From: Paramacrobiotus richtersi
Taxonomy: Eukaryota > Tardigrada > Eutardigrada > Parachela > Macrobiotidae
DNA: 33,272 bases
Direction of reading: 5' to 3'
NCBI GenBank assembly: GCA_034698045.1
Contig: JAQGAU010000244.1
Span: 1 to 33,272, forward strand
Of the stretch, positions 9,903-21,541 are shown piece after piece. The position numbers were made by a program, and so were the translations under genes. The notes under the pieces are model-generated. The model was not told where the DNA came from and made no database searches. It saw nothing but the letters and a program-made list of their open reading frames with translations. Numbering within the stretch: the stretch's first letter is position 1; every line of letters begins with the position of its first letter.

Positions 9903-12900
9903 TCACGCTTTCGAAGCGTAGCTTGGGGGAAACGCGTTTGAATCCAGACGTGGGATCTGCGAGCTGTTTCGTTTACTAGCGCGGGACACTTCGATTTTCA
10001 TCGAGCTGTGGATACGTGGTCGCATATGGGTACGGTTACGCAGGCGTCTAAACAGACGCACATAACCTTCCTTCGTCGTGCGCACCAGGTTGGTCATCCA
10101 AAAGTAGGTGATGGAGTTGGTGGCGCTGCTTCCGTGAGCCAAAATCAGGGCCAGATAACCGTACCATTTGGGAAACACCACCCAGTTGCGGGTCAGGGCG
10201 AACGTCGCAATCCAGATCCAGGATCCCAGGAAAATCAAGAACACTTTAAACAGCGCCTTCACCAGACGGAGTTCTTCCTTGAATGTGTCCATCTGCTTGG
10301 CTTTCATTTCTGCTTTTTCATCTGCAAATATATGTGTGTTAGCGTAATGAAGTCCGCATTGCTATAATTAAGTACCGTGGTACCGTACTTCTATGATTCG
10401 TATCGTGGTCTGTTTCCGATCCAAGCGAATGACCGCCGAGAGGTGCCTTCGTCACCACTGCAACCGACATTTGTGGCGCCCTGCTCTTCCCGCCGCCGGT
10501 CAGCGCCTTCCTTCCAGCACGGCTTTTACGGATGCGTAGATAGATTAGGAAATACGCAATGAAGCTGATGAAGATGGGCGTGAGGATGGCAACCAGCATG
10601 TAGAATAACGAGTACGACCAAACGCCCACGTCTGCGGTGCACAGATGAAGGTCTTCTGCGTAGATTGTTTCACCCCATCCCAGAAACACCGGCAAGTGGA
10701 TAGTGTGTCCGATGATCCAGAGGAAAATGATCATGATAACGGTATATACGGGGGTGAACAGCCAGCGGTATAATGCATAGTGACAAATGCAGATGTACCT
10801 GAAGCCGAAACAAATGCATGATTATTAGCAAACTAAGTCTTGCGCAGTTTCCTCGACCGGAATATCAATTAAGGCCACGTGTTCGATAGCTACTAGATTT
10901 GCATGCGTTTCTTTCTCTCAGTTTTAACCAGTCGTTCTTTTCCTTGTACAAAGCAAGTAGTAAGTTCAAAAATTGCACGGTTTCGCTTACATACGTATAT
11001 TTCCGTAATTTGTATTGCTGCCGCTGTTTGAGCGAGTAGAGTATAAATATATAACTAGTAAGAAAAGTAGGTGTAAAAGGTCAATTAGTTTACAGTCGAA
11101 CTATGTTTTCCTTCCCTTTTACAATGCTTTTTCTTTGAACGAATTAAGACGCTCCATAAACAAGAGCAGCTCAGTCTGAATTAGACCTTAATTAGCTTTT
11201 GGATAATCCGTAGTTCGTATTAATTCGGCGCGTCAGTTAGCTCGACAATGCGGTAATGACGTTGCCCGGATTCATTCAACCATGAGAAAACAGTAGCTAA
11301 TCTTAAAGTTCAAGTCGGATGTTCTAATTATTGCTCCTACCAATTAGCCGTACCGACCCATGCGCAACGACGGCGCACTGTGTATTAATCACCTCTTAGC
11401 GGCTAGTCGTCATTACCTTGTAACCTGAAGGTCAACAAACAAATAGGGAGAGGTCATGAAAAATACCGATAAGCGCAAACTACCATATATGTCGTCGATA
11501 GATTTTTCTATATTGTTATGAATTCGACAACTTAAATTCCTACAGGAATACCAAATGTCACCGAGAGTGGAAGTACAATTATTGACCTAAAATGGTTTGA
11601 TTGTTGTTAAAAGTGTATACATCCATGTTACCCAAGCCGGTATCGAGAAATTATGTATGATATACGCACAAGTAGGTGATACTTCAGTAGGTACAAGTAG
11701 GTGTGCAAAAAGCTACTTTCAGAGTCGAAATATTGATGGTACATCTACATAATATGCTATGCTTTTTGACTTTTGATGTTTCAGTAGTGTTACTACTGTA
11801 CAGTATACACTTACTAATCTCTCTTGCCCAATAAAAATCATTAATCTTACTAACCTCTCTAAAGCAATGGCAGCGATGCACCACATGGATCCGACACAAG
11901 CCGATGCACAAATTGTGCCATCCAGTTCACAGAGCCAAGGATGCCGGTGCAGTAGCTCAGGTCCGTTTAAGGTCACTGTAAGTAAGCTTATTATACAAAA
12001 AGTACTGTTTTAGCGATTTACAAATTACCCACTGTGTATGTACACTTACCGGCTATATTGATAGGAATGATGATGGCCGTGACAACCAAGTCCGCCAACG
12101 CCAAGTTACCCACAAACGCGTACTCGATCTGGTGCAGCTCCGGAATGATGATAAGTGATACGATCACCTACAACAGCAGCGCGTAATTAGATACTGTGTA
12201 CTACCATCAAGACAGTGGTAGTTTCTAATTACGGAAGCACTACACGGTGGCAGTGTGACGGCCATTTTGGTGGTGTTCGCGCATGTCAAATGTTTTCACA
12301 ACCCAGTTCTTGTGATTTGTTAACTCCAACCGGAAATTCTCATTGTATTGATCTCGTTGTCCAGGGTCATGAAGTCATATGCATAGTATACAGAGCTACT
12401 ATTCACTGCGAACGTGGTGACAGATATGTAGCTTTGACGGTATTCTCAGAGTTTGATTGGCAACACTCGTAACAGAGAATGATGCCGAAACATGCGGCTT
12501 CAGTTAATTGCTTCATTCTCTGAAACTTTCCACTGTTTACTATTGGTAAAATGTGTAACTCGTTATTGCATCAACAGTTTCCGTAACAAGCTTGTTTATC
12601 GCCGTTGCTCTAGTTTAATCAGGTCAAACTTCGAAAATGTACACATTCCCTTTCTCCAGTACAATATGGTACAAAACCTTGGCAAAATAGTGCGGAAATA
12701 TTGTTCCTCCGCATGCAATAGCGCTGTAGTGAAAGAAAGATTGCTGCACGGAAGTGTGTGTAATTGATAATAAAATTCAGTCGTGACATTTGAAAGCTTA
12801 TTGTAATATCAAAACACGTATACCTCAGCCGCTCACAAAATTGGTAAACTGGTAAAATTTGCAGTACAGTAAAATGGAAAAGGTCAACGCTGTGCACAAA

Positions 12901-14028
12901 ATAACAAGCCAAGTTTTACAAGTAACGGCATTATGACTTAAACTTCTATTCCATACAAACGGAAAACAGGTAAACCGTGAAAATTGGGTGTACCGTATTT
13001 GAGATAATACTTTTCATGAGCTCAGGCAGGTTACTTCCCTTTAGGTAAGGACGCTTGTCAATAGAAAGCGAAGCTATTCAGCAAATAGTGGTGTTAGTAC
13101 TTGCGACGCACCGTTCTTCAACAATTTTGGAATGTTTTAATTATTCATTATTGTCAATAATAACTTACGATAGTGTTGGCTAAGGGTCCAAAAATCGCCA
13201 GCGTACACATGACCGAAACGAATACATAGTTAAGGGCGCCTTGAGCTTTCCACTGCATTAGAAACTCGTGCTGATGCAGCTCCCACATGGTCATGTTAGT
13301 GGTGTCAGCCATATCGTGGACAATTGATATACAGCGACTAATAAGAATGTCTAGCTTAGGCAACTGAACGTCCTGTGCAAAGGGTAAACGCACAATGTGG
13401 GGTGTAATAAAATGTGACAAGGGCGTTTGTCACCTCGGCAATGAAGAGAAGACCTACTGGACGCACCGTCCTTAAATCTGCATCGGTACTACCAGCCGGA
13501 TATTGGTGCGTAGTCGGTGTGCAGTGGAGTAAACATACGTAGAATCAGCTATAAGCCTGATGAATCTTTGATTAGTTCCAGCTTATTCGTGTAAATACTG
13601 ACCCGAAGATTGATTATCGGAGGATTAAGACGTCAGATCGTCACGCGTAAGCAGATATTTTGGATGGGTTGGATACTTCATTGTGAAAGTTAACTATTTA
13701 TCCCGTGAGACTGAGCACAAAGTTAATGTTCATTACACAAAAGAAGAGCTTGTTTTGCATGGGGAACATACGTCTACATGCATTTTAACGTTAGGGCATA
13801 CAAATTGCGCTTTTGCGAAGTTTTAACTCAGAGTGAGTAGGAATCTGAAAATTTAATGGAGCCAGTCTACCAGGGTTCACTTACTATGGTATTAACCAGC
13901 GGTCCGATAAAGGCTAGCAGGCACATGACCGCAACGAAGGCGTAGTTCAGAGCTCCCTGTTGGTGCCATTGCAAGTTAAAATCTTCCATATGCTTTTGCC
14001 AAATGGTTGTATTAGGAACTCCGGTCAT
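9903..14028 (-). CDS. Class A GPCR with two alternative first exons
   Basis: Minus-strand exons: first exon 14028-13885 or 13312-13169, then 12167-12050 (TM2), 11975-11855 (TM3), 10798 to about 10376 (TM4-5 and third loop) and 10321-9903 (TM6-7 and tail). Phases join except that the donor near 10376-10384 is unresolved. Landmarks: a GPLxNTI start of TM1, NLALADLVV with D2.50, C in HPWLC before TM3, IALERY in place of DRY followed by ICICHY, and LHLC in loop 2. TM6-7 includes GSWIWIA, and NSITY replaces NPxxY. The RYICICHYALY stretch recalls melatonin receptors and the Tre1/moody/GPR84 group. The ligand is unknown. The receptor should sit in the plasma membrane and couple to G proteins. Confidence 0.8.
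10799..11854 (-). other. Large intron between the TM3 and TM4 exons
   Basis: 1056 bases, donor GTTAGT at 11854 and acceptor GCTTCAG at 10799-10805. Just inside the 5' end, the donor neighbourhood is repeated (GAGAGGTTAGTAAG, then GAGAGATTAGTAAG 35 bases on). An isolated TTAAGGCC, the terminal word of the fold-back elements, lies at 10869 without an inverted partner. No gene is supported inside. Confidence 0.6.
12168..13168 (-). other. Intron between first exon B and the TM2 exon
   Basis: 1001 bases with a GTAAGT donor and a TGTTGTAG acceptor. It has short open frames on both strands but no supported exon. If exon A is used, exon B is skipped and the intron spans 12168-13884. Confidence 0.6.
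13169..13312 (-). other. Alternative first coding exon B of the GPCR gene
   Basis: Forty-eight codons running from an ATG to a GTAAGT donor in phase 0, starting MADTTNMTMWELHQ. It carries an N-glycosylation sequon (NMT) and TM1 ending GPLANTI. It joins in frame to the TM2 exon at 12167. It matches exon A in length, phase and order of motifs (QGALNY, VMC, GPL-NTI). Confidence 0.8.
13885..14028 (-). other. Alternative first coding exon A of the GPCR gene
   Basis: Forty-eight codons running from an ATG to a GTAAGT donor in phase 0, starting MTGVPNTTIWQKHM. It has a sequon (NTT) and TM1 ending GPLVNTI. It lies 572 bases upstream of exon B. Because each copy has its own ATG and the next shared exon starts in phase 0, either gives a full receptor. 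Confidence 0.8.
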
Positions 14029-14828
14029 CTTTAAGAGCCAACTACACGACTGGGGCTTCCAGTCTTTTAAGAACTAAAAAGTGTCGAAGCAAAGTACGAA
14101 AGGACGCTTGTTCGAAAAGTAACAAGACGATTTAACTGACAGTTACTCTCAATCAACTCGACTGTAGAAAAAAACCCATGACCTCGAGTTTATCTATCCT
14201 CTTTGGGTTACCTAGCCGGCTAGCTGAGTAAAAACAGGCGGGTGCGCGGTGACACTGATCATCGCGAAACATTTTCGCTATCCGTGTTGCTGTCGTTCTT
14301 GAAAACAAAGTATGGCGACGGTCTGTAATAATCTCTCCGCTAGCTCACCGTTTAGATCCTAATTAGTGTTATTTGGCATATAATTACCGAGAGAAGTACG
14401 TTTTTGGTAGGGGTAACTTAGGTATTTCTATCACTTGTTTTCGATGCGCGATATTCATTATGAAGATGCCGGCAAAGCGATAATAACATACGGTGTTTGA
14501 TATATTATACCATAAGCTGGGGGTGACGGATATTCAGATTACCGCTAGCTCCAAGGTGCGTTTTTACGTTACCGACATTTTCGTCACTGTCGGCAGCGAG
14601 TTAATTACCGGCACAGTGTCGGCAACGTAGTAAATTACAGTACCAAGAAGAAACAAAGTACAGCCGTCGTTTTTTTTGTGCGTCGGAAGGATCATGCGAA
14701 CTAGTCGAAAAAACATGTTCAGGCTGTTTATTGGCTGCAAATAAAACTTATAAAACGACGTCGGAAAAAGAAACAGTACCGTCAGATTTTAACGATCAAA
14801 ACCGTAGTTCCATTACAAGCACGGCATT
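14029..14828. other. Intergenic between GPCR genes, with a short imperfect tandem repeat
   Basis: No gene is supported. At 14585-14608 and 14613-14638 two similar ~25-base units (ACTGTCGGCAGCGAG and AGTGTCGGCAACGTAG, each followed by a TTA-rich end) sit side by side. An AATAAA on the minus strand at 14727-14732 may serve the GPCR at 14829-15863. Exon A's promoter should lie at the left of this stretch, but no core element is clear. Confidence 0.45.
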
Positions 14829-15863
14829 TTAGTTATCCGTCCGTGTAGCAGCTGGCGACGATCGCAATGGTAGAACAACGTCCACGCTTTGCTTCAGCCG
14901 AAACATTCTGGATAGCTTCTTGACCGCCATGTTCATTTCCGGACTTCTCCAGTTAAACAAGAAGGGGTTGATCGCCGATAGTGAATAGCTCATCCAGTAC
15001 GAAACCGTAAAGAATTCATTGTTGTTATAGCCGGTACTCATGGACAAGGCTTGATACACAAAGTACGGTGACCACATTACCAGCAGTGCTATAAGAAGCA
15101 GCGACAAAATTATGTAAAGTTGCCGTTCCTTTTTTGCCGCGCGCATTTGACTTTGCGAGGGAATTCCCAGAACTGCATTAACAGTCACTCCAATTCGATT
15201 ATGATTTCGGCAACAAAACATGCCAGTCGTTATAAGATATGCCACAATCGTCAGTGATACCGGAATCCAAAACAACACGATAATAATGATGAAGGGACTC
15301 GCATACACGGGCTGTAAGAAAGAGTCCCAATAGCAGCTGTTCATATCTTCAAAAACCCCAATATACAGCCTGTAATACGCGAGAGAAGGAACGATTAGAA
15401 CGTTGCTTAAAGTCCATATTATAGCAATAACGAATAAAGCTTTCTTGGTGGTGTGATACTTTCTGTACGACGCTGGAAAGGTGACAGCCCACAGACGCTC
15501 CAGAGCGATGACCGCTAGGGTCTGCAGCATTATAGTGCAACCAAGAAAATCAAAATACATCCATACGGTACAGCGGGAGTAGCTCCATGGCCAGTAGTTG
15601 TAGAAGGTATAGGCAGCGTAATTCGTCATCCCCATAGTCCCTATCAAAAAGTCCGATACGGCTAGATTGATAAGGTAATAGTTAAATGGGGTGCGCGCAC
15701 GGCGATCCAGGAAGAACGCGCATATCAAGACGAAATTTGCAACAATAGTCAGCATTACGGTACAAGAAACCAAAGCTATTTCCCACCAAGGAGCATCAGG
15801 ACCGCTTAAACTGATATTTCCAGAGAAACTAGAATTTTTTGACAAGTTCGACGGAAAATCCAT
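14829..15863 (-). CDS. Aminergic/muscarinic-like class A GPCR, tandem copy 1
   Basis: Intronless, 344 residues, ATG at 15863. The N-terminus has sequons (NLS, NSS, NIS). Seven membrane segments are visible. Key positions are N43 (1.50), D71 in LAVSD (2.50), C98 (3.25), D105 (3.32, the amine-binding aspartate), ERL at 122-124 in place of DRY, C177 in loop 2, W264-S-P266 in TM6 (CWxP-like) and N299-PFLF in place of NPxxY. The TM6-TM7 pattern (MWSPYFVY, YWMSYSLSAINP) resembles muscarinic and histamine H3 receptors. An amine ligand is inferred from D105; altered DRY and NPxxY may change signalling. The paralogue at 17975-19006 is about four-fifths identical by eye. The lack of introns suggests an ancestral retrocopy or intron loss, since the neighbouring GPCR is split. 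Confidence 0.88.
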   Translation of the reverse strand: MDFPSNLSKNSSFSGNISLSGPDAPWWEIALVSCTVMLTIVANFVLICAFFLDRRARTPFNYYLINLAVSDFLIGTMGMTNYAAYTFYNYWPWSYSRCTVWMYFDFLGCTIMLQTLAVIALERLWAVTFPASYRKYHTTKKALFVIAIIWTLSNVLIVPSLAYYRLYIGVFEDMNSCYWDSFLQPVYASPFIIIIVLFWIPVSLTIVAYLITTGMFCCRNHNRIGVTVNAVLGIPSQSQMRAAKKERQLYIILSLLLIALLVMWSPYFVYQALSMSTGYNNNEFFTVSYWMSYSLSAINPFLFNWRSPEMNMAVKKLSRMFRLKQSVDVVLPLRSSPAATRTDN

Positions 15864-17974
15864 TTTATGTGTGGAATGAGGTTGAGCAACTGGCTCCTGC
15901 AGTCGAGTGACGGCTGGATTTCACTAAGATAAACGGCGTACTACGTTGTGGTTATTTTCTTCTCTTATGTTAACAGTGCAGATAAGACCGGCCCCTCTTG
16001 GTGATTATTTCGATTACCGTACGCGGACTCTTGAGACATACGGCTCATCCGGGCCGGGAGCGTGATATAATTTGTTTATCACAGTTACAGCAAAACTGGT
16101 GTATGTAGCCATGACATCGTGAGCCAGACAGGGATATTTTCGAAAAACTGCCAGAGACTCTGCGGCTTGGAACAAACTGGAATGGAGAACTGCAGTTTCA
16201 GTTAAGCTGTTCGGGTCCGCGTTCGATCGAAATCAACATCAAGGCTTGAGACAACCTTTTGCTCGCCGGTCTGTTGTTCTGAAACATAATTAATGCTCGT
16301 ACAGTGTGATACGTAGGGTTAATATGGCATAATGGCCACGCGTGTGTATCTGGCATTTCGAGCAGGATCAGGTGTCTCCATCTGCTGACCCAGGATGCCG
16401 TTTTAATTGTTCTGTTTACAACCTTTTGCAACGCACTGGATTTGTCCGACGGAAAATTCCCAACCGTAATATGCGCCTGTTTTTAAAGCTGCACATACAT
16501 AAATACTGGGGATCTGCTGTGCTGTTATTTAGCAAGTTCCTGCCGCTAGTGTATGAAAATCTGAGTTGACTCACGGCTTGATTACACCATGCTAAACGGG
16601 CTTATAATTCGATGGATCTTCAATTAATGTCTTGCGTGCAGTATTGCAGATCATGAGGTGAGATGAGCCGGTGGGGGGCATCCACAAGCCAGTTTATAAC
16701 TGCAGTAATTATTGTTAAGGTTGACAAGCTATTAGTAAATTCGAAGTGGGAAAAGAATCAAAATTGCAGTACTCGAATTTACTGTGGCTGCACAGTCGAA
16801 GGACATGTACTCTACGTTTGTAGCTCAGCGAACAGAAGGTCTACTCCATCGATGCCACGAAATGCAGTTTTCGTTTTAGACCGGAAAGCTTTCTTGTGCC
16901 CTGAGTATTGCAACAGTTCCCAACGAGAATCTTACCAATCGAAAAATAAGTTGTTGCGGTTATGAGAGGAAAGATCAAAGTCTGGTACGCTGTGCCGTTG
17001 CAGCACCATTCCTGCCACACCCACAACACAGTACCAAGGATCAAAAAACAAGTTGTCCCATGATATTCGAGACAAGAATGAGTGGTCTGTCGATTACAAG
17101 TTCTGATGTAACAATCGGATCAATGTCGGAGTTTTCATAAATTTTTTAACTGAAACGTCTGCTGTAGGGAACAATCCTCTGACAGCTTTTCAAAGTAGAA
17201 GGTATTCGGATTAAATACTGCATAAATTCACAGTTGCGTATAAATCCAAAAGTCTGTACCTCAAACAGTACAAAAAGAACTGCCCTATCATATGATATAC
17301 CGGAGATTTCTGCTGCTCTTACCTAAGGCTAAATAAAACACTTTTTTTTCAGTATATTTAATCACATCATACAGATATGCGATGGCAAGCATCACATGAG
17401 AAATGAACTGGCTAGTCCCACAGAACAGGTTACCATGAATTAGGCCCTTGGGGGTGAACATCAATTAACGCACCCCAATATTCGGGGGCCAATTCTCAGC
17501 AGTGAACATTTTGTCGGTCTGGTTGGCATAGGTACCAACACGTGCGAACAAACTGTTCCTACGACTGTTTTTAGCAGTATAAAAAGACACAAATCTGACA
17601 ATAATACGTCATGATCAGCACAGACACGGGACGTCAGGATAGCCCCAATAAAAACCTTTTGCTGTGCACAGGGCCCAGTAAGCGCGTTTGCGGTGCAGGA
17701 CCCTACGTATACGTGTAAATGATGCAAATTTACAAGTTTTAAAAACTACAAGAACAAGGCGCCTTGTTCGTAGTGGTTGTGCGTAGGCAGTGAGCAGATG
17801 CGAACTACAGACGTAGTCAAAAAAATGTTTAATTTGTTCATAACCTACGCAAGCTGGCAAAAAAACAAACCAAAAAACCTAAAAAACTGGCAGACCGATG
17901 GAGGGATAGTACAGTCCCGCAGCTTTTACTGTAACAGTCATAGCCGGGGTTCCTGTACAGGTACGACATTCCAG
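15864..17974. other. Intergenic between duplicated GPCRs, with a conserved upstream block
   Basis: No gene is supported. About 16020-16790 is similar to the flanks of the other two related receptors. Landmarks are CGGGCCGGGAGCGTGATATAATT at 16050-16072 (also near 19188), TCCGCGTTCGATCGAAAT from 16215 (also 23864), and TTTTAATTGTTCTGT near 16402 (also near 19530 and 24030). The rest shows no repeat or coding signal. Confidence 0.5.
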
Positions 17975-19006
17975 TTATGTATCTGTCCCTGTAGCTGCCG
18001 GCGACGCGCGCAATAAAACAGCGTCCGCCCTGTTCTTCACCCGAAACATTTTGACCAGTTTCTTGACCGCAATGTTCATTTCCTGACTTCTCCAGTTAAA
18101 CAGGAAGGGGTTGATCGCTGACAGTGAGTAACCCATCCAATACGAAACCGTAAAGAATTCATCGTTCTTGTAGCCGGTACTCATGGACAAGGCCTGATAT
18201 ACAAAGTACGGCGACCACATAACCAGCAGCGCCATAAGAAGCAGCGATACAATTATGTATAGTTGTTGTTCCGTTTTTGCCGCGCGCATTTGACTTTGCG
18301 AGGGAATTCCCAGTACCGGATTAACTCTTGTTCTAACGCGATGTTGGTTCCGCCAAAAGAACATCCCAGTTGTTATTAGATAGGCCGCAACTGTCACGCA
18401 TACCGGCATCCAAAACGTAACGATAAGGATAATAAAAGGACTTGCATACACAGGCTGTAAGAAAGAGTCCCAGTAACAGCTGGAAATATCTTCATAAATC
18501 CCGATATACAGCCTATAATATGCTAGGGAAGGTACAATTAGTGTGTTGCTTAAAGTCCATATGAAGGCAATAACGAAGAAAGCCTTCTTGGTGGTATGAT
18601 ATTTTCTGTATGAAGCTGGAAAGGTAACAGCCCAAAGGCGTTCTAAAGAGATAACTCCCACGGTTTGCAGCATTATAGTGCAACTAAGAAAATCGAAATA
18701 CAACCACACGGTACAGCGGGAGTAGCTCCATGGCCAGTAATTGTAGAACGTATAAGCAGCATAATTCGTCATTCCCATTGTGCCTATCAAAAAGTCCGAT
18801 ATGGCCAAATTGATAAGGTAATAATTAAACGGGGTACGCGCGTGGCGATCCAGGAAGAAAGCGCATATTAAAATGGAGTTTGCTGAAACGGTTATCGTTA
18901 TAAGAAAGGACACTAGAGCTATTTCCCACCATGGAACATCTGGACCGCTCAAAGTGACGTTTCCAGTACAAGTAGAATTTTCTGACAAATTGGACGGAAA
19001 ATCCAT
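17975..19006 (-). CDS. Aminergic/muscarinic-like class A GPCR, tandem copy 2
   Basis: Intronless, 343 residues, ATG at 19006. It is collinear with the 14829-15863 receptor and roughly four-fifths identical by eye. It keeps the same D2.50, C3.25, D3.32, ERL, WSP and NPFLF features. Differences cluster in the N-terminus, TM1, TM5, the third intracellular loop (NQHRVRTRVN against NHNRIGVTVN) and the C-tail. Duplication is local and direct: start codons are 3143 bases apart, and similarity extends into both flanks. An intact frame and mostly conservative changes imply both copies are maintained. Ligand unknown. Confidence 0.88.
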   Translation of the reverse strand: MDFPSNLSENSTCTGNVTLSGPDVPWWEIALVSFLITITVSANSILICAFFLDRHARTPFNYYLINLAISDFLIGTMGMTNYAAYTFYNYWPWSYSRCTVWLYFDFLSCTIMLQTVGVISLERLWAVTFPASYRKYHTTKKAFFVIAFIWTLSNTLIVPSLAYYRLYIGIYEDISSCYWDSFLQPVYASPFIILIVTFWMPVCVTVAAYLITTGMFFWRNQHRVRTRVNPVLGIPSQSQMRAAKTEQQLYIIVSLLLMALLVMWSPYFVYQALSMSTGYKNDEFFTVSYWMGYSLSAINPFLFNWRSQEMNIAVKKLVKMFRVKNRADAVLLRASPAATGTDT

Positions 19007-19999
19007 GTTATCTATGGAACGAAGTTGATTCCATCACTGACAGCTGCTAGATAACTGATTTTTGTAAGACTGAAGTTCCGCTGCTGTTTATCTCTCTGCT
19101 TGCCTTATTGTTATCAAATGCAAGGTAGGACCGCAGCTCTGACGGTATCTCATACACGAACTCTTGAGACAAGACACATTGTTCATTCGGGCCGGGAGCG
19201 TGATATAATTTCATCACATTTACAGAAGATGACATTGCCGTGACATTGTGAGGCAGCTAGTAATATTTTTGAAAAACTTGCCGAGATTCTGACTTTGAGG
19301 GGAAATGTCTGCTTCAGTTAAGCGTATCGCGTCCGCGTTGTACCGAAGCTGCTTGCCTAGCGGCTAAGCAAATTCACTCAGCATGGTGGTCTGCTGTTTT
19401 AGGAGCTGGGAGCATAATGCATGCACAGTTTGATTAGGTAGGTTGCATAATTATGGCCTTATGCGTGTCTGCGGCATTCTGACATTTGAATTAGGATCAG
19501 GTGTACCAATTTGCTACTACCGGATGCAGTTTTAATTGTTCTGTGTACAGGCAGCCCTCGCGACGCACTGGAATAGAATCAAAATTGCAATACGTATGTA
19601 CTACAGATAGTTTATAATTATTATATCAGAAGCCTGTACATAGGCCATCATCCTATGTAGTCACACTGCATCAAATCTGGACCATGAACTTATGGTTTAT
19701 TTCGAGTTGGTACGGCTCAGTTTTGTTCAGCCACGCTATTCCATGTTCATTTCGTTCAACGGCTTTCAGTGAACAATTATTCATCTTGAGACTATATTCT
19801 TAAAATTGCCATCCGGCTCCCCAACCAGGTATACAGGAAGTGTGTTGCATCGATGAGCTTTGTCTTTGTCCTTACCGGAGCTGATATCCTCTAAACTGGT
19901 ATCGGTACATATAGGATAGTGATAACTAAACAGAGACTGGGCAGCCTACGAATTGAACACTAACAAGCGAGACAGCTTTGCGGTTTGTCGCGGTGCTAA
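19007..19999. other. Flank of tandem GPCR copy 2, carrying the conserved upstream block
   Basis: About 19140-19620 repeats the upstream block of copy 1, but with roughly 315 bases missing: the equivalent of 16441-16754 is absent between GCACTGGA and GAATCAAAATTGCA. No gene is seen. Confidence 0.5.
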
Positions 20000-20512
20000 T
20001 TAAGGCCGCAGCCATAGCTAGCAGACGACAGTGAGCCCACAACAGATAGCTTTTTTTCGCTATCTGTTAGTTAAAATTATCTCAGCACAATCACCGCATG
20101 CGAAAGTCATTCAGCTGCACAATGGTGTGCCGCGATCCTCTCTCCTATCTGGCCCCATTGTCCACTGAGCTATTCATCAGACAACGAAAAAACGTTTTCT
20201 AAAAAGTGTTTTTTTGGATTTATTTCGTTATTTCTGAGTTTTTTCAAGATTTGTTTCGGTTGTTAGTCTTTCTGGGCGAAAACACGTCGACTGTCGTCTC
20301 GCAAGTCCAAATCGGAAAAACTTCCTCATTCAAAATTAGCATCCAGAGTTTTTTCATTGTCTGATGAATAGCTCAGTAGAGAGGATCGAGGCACACCATT
20401 GTGCAATGCCTTGCGCATGCGGCCATTGTGCAGAACTATTTTCAAACTTACAGATTACCGCAAAAAAGCTATCTATTGTGGACTCACTGTCGTCTGCCAG
20501 CTCTGGCCTTAA
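20000..20512. mobile_element. TTAA-flanked fold-back (inverted-repeat) element 2
   Basis: Imperfect inverted arms at about 20000-20195 and 20347-20512 enclose a ~150-base T-rich loop. Matching words include GCAGACGACAGTGAG, ATAGCTTTTTT, CCGCATGCG, GCACAATGGTGTGCC, GATCCTCTCT and CTGAGCTATTCATCAGACAA. The left arm has about 30 extra bases near 20141-20165. Both ends read TTAAGGCC, with TTAA at 20000-20003 and 20509-20512, exactly as in the element at 4050-4722; the internal sequences differ. Non-autonomous, with no transposase. Confidence 0.75.
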
Positions 20513-21541
20513 CGGCTGAATACTATACTGAGTAAACGGTGAACATGGCTGTGTTTAGTACATGGGTGAATATTCATGGTAATGGTTGACTCATCGGTAT
20601 GAATGGATTGTAGCGACAGCTCAGACGAAACGGTTCTATCACGACCTAGGACTGGGATAGGAAAGCGGGATAACGGACGGACATATCACATATGGGGTAC
20701 AGGGTGACGCATGCTTTCAGTGTTGGGAAACTGTCATAAGCACAAGAGCATGCACTTCATCAAGGAATCATTATCATGTCGAGAATCATAACAGCGGACC
20801 TGCGCAGGAAGTGCACAGCAGAACACCGCTGGGATCATCTCGCTAGTTAGCAATGCATTTTCGAGTGTTACCAATGTACCTAGCTATTCTTATTGTCACC
20901 TTTGTCGTAACACTTATGGTTCCACACGTGTCATTGTAGCGGTCACTTATATAAAGGTCACTGGTATGGAACGCAGGCTGTTGTCGTGTTGTGACCTTGT
21001 ATAAAGGATTTGTATGATGATACACCAGCACAGTATATCCAGCCACCACAATAACGTCGGCTGGTACCTGCCGTACAGGCGGTACAGCCGAACCATACAC
21101 ACTTACCATCTTCGTTACAGGTTACAAGCAGAAAAGATTACAGTAGGAAAAGTGGTTTGGGAGCTGAAAAACTCATAGACCGGTACAGATTAACCCATAA
21201 GCCGTGTATTTACTCACTGTACATCTACCGGAAACCACGCTACAGCGCAAACTGAATATTTTATGCGGTCGCGGCAAAATTACATTTGCAGACACTAGGC
21301 TTACAAGAAATCTTTAGTTACGTACCCCACCGCTGGCTGTCACATAAAGACTGTTTTATTGACTTTTCCGCATGACAAAACCATTTGCCAAAAACAGAAG
21401 AAAAAGACTGGGGTGCTCGGGCGTTTTCTTTGAGAAAACGGGCTGCAAAGCAAACAGCAGCACGAATCTAATGCATACGGCACCGCAAAATTATCTGTAG
21501 AATACAGCTCCTAGAGCAAGCAGTTTTTGATAAACTACCCT
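20513..21541. other. Intergenic, nothing supported
   Basis: Short open frames only. No splice-supported exon, repeat or promoter was found. Confidence 0.5.

Noticed and set aside
10339..10375. Continuation of the TM5 exon frame through RYLIIAMRTSLR
   Set aside because: It runs past GTAC donor candidates into a stop, whereas TM6-7 lie in the next exon, so this is intron.
11815..11854. Possible 12-residue in-frame extension after IALER using the repeated donor-like sequence
   Set aside because: The second repeat lacks GT at the matching position, and the extension would break the ERY motif before ICICHY.
16198..16569. Overlapping short frames inside the conserved GPCR upstream block
   Set aside because: The copies at 19318-19570 and 23845-24290 carry frame-breaking insertions and deletions, so the block is not coding.
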